Source: Serendipita indica DSM 11827
Lineage: Eukaryota > Basidiomycota > Agaricomycetes > Sebacinales > Serendipitaceae
Assembly: GCA_910890315.1 (NCBI GenBank)
Contig: CAJVGD010000002.1
Span: 248,001-312,000, forward strand
Length of the DNA: 64,000 nt
Direction of reading: 5' to 3'
Below the pieces are notes generated by a model, which had not been told where the DNA came from, did not search any database, and worked only from the letters and a program-made list of their open reading frames with translations. The position numbers and the translations under genes are program-made. Positions 58,624 to 64,000 of this stretch are shown here, in pieces (position 1 is the stretch's first letter; each line of letters begins with the position of its first letter).

Positions 58624-59514
58624 ATGAAGCTTCTTACAGTGATCCTCTCCGCTGGACTTTTCAGTGCCGTCAATGGCCATTATACGTTCACTGTAAATCA
58701 TTAAAACTGCCACTCTTTTTACATCGAGCTGATCCTCGTTAGAATATTAACGGGAACAGAAACGTCGTTCGCCAACCTGCCAACAACTCCCCTGTCACCG
58801 ACGTGACCTCGACCCAAGTCCGCTGCAATAGCAACGCACAGGCTAGTGATGTGCTTACTGTCGCAGCAGGCTCATCCGTAGGTTCTTATACCACCAAATT
58901 ACACCCAATCGCTGAAGGGCACATCATAGTTGACTTTCGGTCTGGATAATACCTTCTATCATCTGGGTCCCGCGGCTGTGTACATGGCCAAGGCTCCTTC
59001 AAGCGTGACAAGCTGGGATGGCTCGGGTACAGTCTGGTTCAAGTGCGTTCTCACTGCTGCTTGTGCATATGGTACGGTTAATGGGCGATGTATAGAGTTG
59101 CAGAGTGGGGAGCTACCTTCAATCCTTTCAGCTTCAAAGACTACAATCTCTCCGGTCTCCAATTCACCGTTCCACGCTCGATAAGTGCCGGCCAATATCT
59201 CGTTCGTGCCGAACAGGTACGTGCTATTTACCCTCCAGTCATAAGAGATAATTGCTGAATTGTGGTAGATTGGTTTGCACGTCGCTGGTGCTCCTCAGTT
59301 CTATGTCAGCTGCGGTCAGATCAATGTCACCGGCGGTGGATCTGCGAACCCATCCAAGGTGGCTATCCCTGGATATATCAGTAAATCGGATCCATCTATA
59401 ACCTTAAATATTTACAACCCAGTTCCCACGGCCTACAGAGTCCCTGTAAGTGCCTTGGAATGGCGCCGACGCACGACTGACCCCGAGCAGGGCCCTTCGG
59501 TCTTTTCTGGCTGA
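58624..59514 (+). CDS. AA9 lytic polysaccharide monooxygenase (212 aa, no CBM)
   Basis: Exons 58624-58692, 58743-58877, 58930-59042, 59096-59216, 59269-59445 and 59491-59514 sum to 213 codons with the stop. It is a secreted copper enzyme that cleaves cellulose or related glucans by oxidation at C1/C4. The signal peptide [18 protein letters not shown] ends right before HYTFT, which places the N-terminal His of the copper brace. The second His is in [67 protein letters not shown] and [15 protein letters not shown] (Gln and Tyr of the active site) follow. It ends [18 protein letters not shown]. No CBM1 or long linker is present. All active-site residues I can place are intact. A decayed duplicate lies upstream. 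Confidence 0.92.
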
Positions 59515-60329
59515 GATACCTCAATTCACTGCTCCTCAAACAGGTTTACTAAGAAAGGAGAATAGAAAGCCATAGTTATGGGGTATGAAATAAACTGGAT
59601 TAGGAATTACAGTGCGCCACCTTAATACGGGAACCTCCCGGCCGATTTGCTCGCAAAGCCAGGCGATGCATTTGAATTCATGAAATTGGCGACAACGACG
59701 TGTATTTATTGGTTCCTCGAGCCAGGGTCTGTCGCCTGCCGGTTTTCGGAGGCCGTCTGGTCACTTGTCAATGTCACCTACAGGCAGCCTCTGCTTACGT
59801 TAGAAAAAAATGAAGCTGACAGCGGGTGCGGTTACTCGCTGTTGTATATTACATGCCATCACGACGCCCGAGCTCCCAGGCTACCTGGCTACCTGTATTT
59901 CTATGCTCACTCGATGGAGGGCTCGGGGGGTCAATCATCGTCGGTTCAAGCGGCTGAATTACTTCGTCACTGTTGGCGGTGATCAACGATCTCCAGGTCA
60001 GCCAGTATACCAGCGCCGCGGCAATGACGATTTATGTCTATAATATTTTTCTCACCCTTGATGAGGAGCTCTCTTCTTCTTCTTGGCTGATAGATTTTTA
60101 CACTGACATTTGCGGTGGAGGTTAAATTCTTTTGGTTGCGCTTCAAGGTCAATTTCCCAAATATTCTCTACATCATCAACCAATATATTTGCCTCAGATT
60201 CTTTCTTAACGTGACTTATGGTGAGTGCCGGAAATTCGGCTGCGCTAGCCACACGTGGCCCACGTTCTGGCAGGAATGCGTATAGGCGTCCCTGATCGCC
60301 ATGGTAGAATTGGCAAGATTTCATCCAGC
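59515..60329. other. Non-coding or uncertain stretch
   Basis: A minus-strand frame at 60324-60052 contains ESEANILVDDVENIWEIDL and a Lys-rich end (KNLSAKKKKRAPHQG). It has coding character but no clear start exon or family. The remainder shows no gene. Confidence 0.3.
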
Positions 60330-61378
60330 AACCTCAGACGCATACTGTCGCAAATATTCCGCGGTCATCGGGTTCGTTCTCGCACAGTTCGGATGGTCAG
60401 CCCACTGCCCTCTGATGGCTCGTGCTCTGACGCGCTATTAGGGGAGATATTCTCAGCCTGCGGGTGTCAGCACTTTACAAAGCAACCCAATCCACACTCA
60501 TGAGGGTCATATGGTGTCTACGGGCAGTGATGATGATTGTGGTGACTACTTGCGGCTACTTGGCCTGCAAGCTGGTCATTTCGACCATGAACTACAATTT
60601 CTACGTTCATATGTGTGCATCTGCTGCTAAACCCAAAAATTTTCTCCCATCACACCGACGCTCTTTGAGCTCTTCCTGACCGTTCTGACGGTCCTCAAAG
60701 TCCACGGCTTTACCAGGACAACCAAAGTCGAGACACCGCCGCTGGTATGTACTGGTCATCCAAACACACTACCTGATATTCACGGCGGATAACTGCGCGT
60801 TCTGACAAGGGATGGGGTCGCCTACTTTGTCGTACGTTCGAAGGCCTAATCAAGATCATTTTCGACGCCTTTAGATGTCTTGCGTTATATCTATCGGAAA
60901 TATGGTCAGCTGGTATTTCTCACCGAGCTCGCTCATGTACCTGCTACTCTATCTCTATTGGGCTCTGCTGTCAACGTATGTCCTCCGAAATTTCCGTTCA
61001 AGTATTTTCTCTTGAAGGTTTGTCCCCCGTCTCGTCCTCAACCTTCGCAAAACCTTTTACCTTGGCTCAACAGTGGGAACCCTGTATGCCGAAACAAACG
61101 ATGTCAGCGAAGGTATCATCTCTACCATCAACTCTCGGCGGAGGGATCATCCAGTGGACGGTAATGCAGGCGTTCTGGACAGTTTCATCCATGGCAGTGG
61201 GGAGCAGGGATCCAAGGGGGTTTGGCCTTCTGGAATGTGCAAAGGGGTCACAGAGACCATTCCGGACATCAAAGTTCAAGACATGAGCCATACTGTGTCT
61301 GCAATAGAAGCGGCGAGCTCCAGGGGGGCAGACGACCAGCATATTTATCCACCCATCCTCAGTGCATTCAGGAGATGA
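60330..61378 (+). pseudogene. Decayed gene for a DUF6533-type seven-span membrane protein
   Basis: Pieces of the usual agaricomycete membrane protein occur in order. About 60350-60400 (SAVIGFVLAQFG) recalls the first DUF6533 helix. Then LRVSALYKATQSTLMRVI and AVMMIVVTTCGYLACKL follow. TLFELFLTVLTVLKVHGF is reached only by a one-base frame change after AKPKNF. VLTRDGVAYFV comes next, but no AG acceptor joins it to the preceding exon. The 3' part is sound: it splices to MSCVISIGNMVSWYF and WALLST, then FVPRLVLNLRKTFYLGSTVG and a tail to the stop at 61378. Helices 2-3 of the family appear to be deleted. The 5' half is thus broken while the last 100 codons look intact. Confidence 0.6.
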
Positions 61379-62006
61379 AAACCGCTATTTTACGAGTTGT
61401 AGACTAGAATATTCGGAGTGAAATTTCAGGTATCAATAAGTGTAGGATTGCCGGTATATATCAACGTTTGTGACAAGTCGAACTTGGTTTCTCCCTCCTC
61501 AGGCTCTTGCATAGTTGCAAGAGGAAAAGCGTTGCTTCATACTCGGGATCTCGTTAGCCAGGGACTGGACGACACTTTTCTGTCTGTCGTCGGTTCGGAG
61601 TACGTCTTCTGGCAACCATCGAGACCCCACGGTCTTAGTAAGGACTATCCACGGCAACGTCAAGAGCGTAGATTCCTCTCGAAATGCTCAAGCTCGAGCA
61701 TTGAGCAAGAGTGCTTGGTTGAAAGAAGCCTCTTTTGTCATTCTTCAAGCTACAAATGGCCATAGAAGCCATTATCACAGCTGTACTACTCAGTGAAAAG
61801 CTAGTTTGCTCATGTTTCACGTGCAATTCCCGGCGGAAGGATCGCCGACTAGTCACCATTTTCCCGAAGACCAATCATTATACATGCCGGTGGAACCTTG
61901 ACTCGTACCTTCTTGAGACTTGAAGGAGCCGTCCAGCTTTCCGCTCTCACTATATAAATCCATCCCACGCTCCTGCCCTCCTGCGTCCATCTCTGCTGCT
62001 CTTTCC
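61379..62006. promoter_or_regulatory. Upstream region of the CE1 esterase with TATA box
   Basis: No gene is seen. TATATAAA (61950-61957, after CTCAC) lies about 50 bp before the ATG at 62007 and probably sets the transcription start of the esterase. Confidence 0.5.
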
Positions 62007-63365
62007 ATGCGTTATCTACGCCTTTCTACTCTCTTGTCCGCTTTGAGCTTTTCCGGTCTCGCACAAGCTGCAGTCGGGGCGTGGGGCCAATGGTCAGTCT
62101 CTGACATCTAGACAAGAGAAATACTGACAGCACGGCTAGTGGAGGTCAAACGTACACCGGAGAGACGACATGCGTCGCCGGGTATGCTTGTGTTTACTCT
62201 AACCCCTGGTATAGCCAATGCCTGCCGAGCACCAGCTCCGTATCGTCTACTACCAGTCGAAGCAGCTCTTCTAGCTCTAGCACGCGAAGCAGTTCTTCTA
62301 GCTCGAGCACACGTACCTCGTCTACATCTACAAGCACGCGGATCTCGTCTAGCTCAACGCGCACATCCAGCTCTGCAACGTCGAGTCCAACCGTGAACAT
62401 CCCACGCTCCACCTTCACGGAGATTACTTCCTACTATGGCTCGAATCCGACAAATGTGCGCTCCTGGATCTATGTCCCAGCAAATCTCGCCACCAATCCA
62501 CCCATCGTCGCAGCCATCCACTGGTGCAGTGGCTCCGCCAATGCAATGTATAGCACCGGCGTTTTCAATAATCTCGCTGAGCAAAAGGGGTTCATTGTCA
62601 TTTTCCCGGAAACTGCCAACAGCGACAAATGCTGGGATGTACACACTACTGAAACGCTCACGTATGTATCATATTCCCTTCGGTACATGTTCATTGATAA
62701 ATATTCGATAGGCACAATGCTGGAGGCGACTCACTTGGCATTGTCTCAGCCATCCGCTGGACGATTGCAAACTATGGTGCGAACAGCGCCCGAGTCTACG
62801 CCACCGGGATCTCAAGCGGTGCAATGATGACCAACGTGCTTTTGGGTGCTTATCCTGGTGGGTACTTGATCCTATCTACGAACTCATAAATTCATCGATT
62901 GGTAGACATCTTCGCTGCTGGCTCCGCTGTTGCAGGTGTTCCATATGCGTGCTTCCAAGGCACTCCATCATGGAGCACCGAGTGTGCTACTGGGCAACTC
63001 ATCAAGACGCCTCAAGAGTGGGGAAATCTTGTCCGAAACGGCTACCCTGGCTTCACGGGTACACGGCCAAAGATGCAATTCTGGCACGGCACTGCAGGTA
63101 GCCAATGCTCAACATGATTATATGTTCGAGGCTAACCTTTTCTAAAGACGATGTGCTCTATTACCAAAACTTCCTTGAGGAGACCAAGCAATGGACAAAT
63201 GTATTTGGCGTGAGCACTACGCCAACCAATACCGTTCAGAACTATCCCATTGCAGGCTGGACGCGGTACGATTATGGACCAAACGTCATGGGTATCTCTG
63301 CTGCCGGCGTCGGACACGGCATTTCCTACCAATCTACGCAGATCATGGAATGGTTTGGTCTCTAA
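62007..63365 (+). CDS. CBM1-linked CE1 esterase (acetyl xylan / feruloyl esterase type, 387 aa)
   Basis: Exons 62007-62092, 62140-62661, 62712-62857, 62906-63097 and 63148-63365 sum to 388 codons with the stop. The signal peptide is [24 protein letters not shown]1 (about 24-60) is [20 protein letters not shown] ... WYSQCL, with the spaced Cys and aromatic residues that bind cellulose. A Ser/Thr linker of about 45 residues follows. The CE1 domain begins [20 protein letters not shown], with [52 protein letters not shown], nucleophile [23 protein letters not shown], acid [16 protein letters not shown] and [10 protein letters not shown] with the catalytic His. The triad looks complete. This enzyme removes acetyl or feruloyl groups from xylan and would act with the AA9 enzyme on plant wall. 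Confidence 0.93.
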
Positions 63366-63509
63366 AGCATGTGCACACTATGCGAACCAATATAGCCGCC
63401 GCTGATGTGATTGAAAGTATAATAGATTAAGAAACGACGTATGTTCTATCTTAGAGCCAATGTTTTGTCTGGAGACACCACGACAGTGTGGTCGGCCATC
63501 TGTGTATAC

Positions 63510-64000
63510 CTAGTGATCAAATCCACCAGCCCAATCCTCGTCAGGCGGTCCGCGCGTCACCGTGCAGTTACCTCCATCGTCAATGGTAGCGCCCAGGTCG
63601 GACGCATCCACTAAATGACTGCGGTACTCCTTGACGAGCTCCTCAGATAGTGGGTATCGCTCCCAGCGCGGCAGCCAGATCCACCTCTGCGGGAGATACG
63701 TGGAGGGATGGTTGAAAGAATTCTCCTCCAGGTCATCATCGTCATCGTCCATATCATCAGCACGGTTCGCCTTGGCTGCTGCATCAATCTTAATAGCGTC
63801 CGGCTTGGCCGCGGCGAGTGCGCCCAGAAGCTTGCTAGTCCCCTTTGCAGACTTTTCAGACGATTTTCCTTTAGAATCGACGGAGACTCGAGACATAGCA
63901 GGATCCGCGGCTGGCGAAGCTAGGCCGTTTGCTGGACTTGAAGGACCAGCTTCCGGATTCATCAACTCCGCAGCCTTGTTCTGTGCCTTTTGATCCGCTT
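63510..64000 (-). CDS. C-terminal part of a CSC1/OSCA-like (DUF221) channel, cut by window end
   Basis: The frame is open to the right edge (ADQKAQNKAAEL before the window ends), so the gene continues beyond 64000. Visible are a Ser/Ala/Pro-rich stretch, LLGALAAAKPDAIKIDAAA, an acidic run DDMDDDDDDLEE and then NSFNHPSTYLPQRWIWLPRW, HLVDASDLGATIDDGGNCTV and RGPPDEDWAGGFDH with the stop at 63510. The tail HP-x-PQ-x-WLP ... GA-x(2)-D ... GPPDE is the pattern I know from the cytosolic C-terminus of fungal calcium-permeable stress-gated channels (CSC1/Rsn1). The membrane core lies outside the window, so the call rests on this tail only. Confidence 0.55.
   Translation of the reverse strand, partial: ADQKAQNKAAELMNPEAGPSSPANGLASPAADPAMSRVSVDSKGKSSEKSAKGTSKLLGALAAAKPDAIKIDAAAKANRADDMDDDDDDLEENSFNHPSTYLPQRWIWLPRWERYPLSEELVKEYRSHLVDASDLGATIDDGGNCTVTRGPPDEDWAGGFDH

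Noticed and set aside
61418-61796. Two overlapping plus-strand frames of 93-115 residues
   Set aside because: No recognisable feature and no fitting splice sites; they sit in the likely promoter side of the esterase.
1-64000. Mobile element, viral or CRISPR content
   Set aside because: I looked for long terminal or inverted repeats, reverse transcriptase, integrase or transposase motifs and regularly spaced repeats, and saw none. Old fragments below the level of eye recognition cannot be excluded.

Overview
The window looks like nuclear DNA of a filamentous basidiomycete (Agaricomycetes). Genes sit on both strands and are cut by many short introns of about 40-60 bp with GT-AG ends. Lignocellulose enzymes (an AA9 monooxygenase and a CE1 esterase with a CBM1 cellulose-binding module), DUF7330 and DUF6533-type proteins and many F-box-like genes all point to this class. 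The style of the F-box and orphan proteins recalls Rhizoctonia/Ceratobasidium, but that is a recollection and not a test. I found no retroelement, DNA transposon or CRISPR array, and only one RNA gene.

Layout. 0.3-14.4 kb: a 1204-residue orphan, an F-box-like gene, an M20 peptidase, an F-box/RCC1 protein, a DUF1295 membrane protein, a second F-box-like gene, and two small genes whose ends overlap. 14.8-28 kb, mostly housekeeping: an FGGY sugar kinase, an R3H/SUZ RNA-binding protein, an F-box-like protein, a conserved unknown, tRNA-Gln with an intron, a vacuolar amino acid transporter and a DUF7330 protein. 28.3-34.9 kb: three tandem secreted, GPI-anchor-type aspartic proteases. 35.4-48 kb: a disordered Ser/Pro-rich protein, two divergent F-box-like genes and several weakly defined genes. 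48.4-51.6 kb: a 1012-residue orphan. 51.6-54.2 kb holds no clear gene. 54.2-63.4 kb: a zinc-finger orphan, a truncated chitin deacetylase, a decayed AA9 copy beside an intact AA9 gene, a decayed membrane-protein gene and a CBM1-CE1 esterase. The window ends inside a gene whose tail resembles CSC1/OSCA channels.

The most unusual part is the protease array. The first copy has both DTG catalytic triads and the YGSG flap. The other two keep the signal peptide, cysteines and reading frame, but carry DTE and NTD/DTD in place of the triads and have lost the flap glycines, so they look like secreted pseudo-proteases. The spacers between copies contain divergent pieces of the 3' end of the next gene (35400-38044). 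This shows that the array grew by unequal tandem duplication with a breakpoint inside that neighbour.

Exon structures were worked out by eye from splice signals and reading frame. For most genes the summed exon length is an exact multiple of three, which supports the models. Starts of several genes remain open and are marked so.
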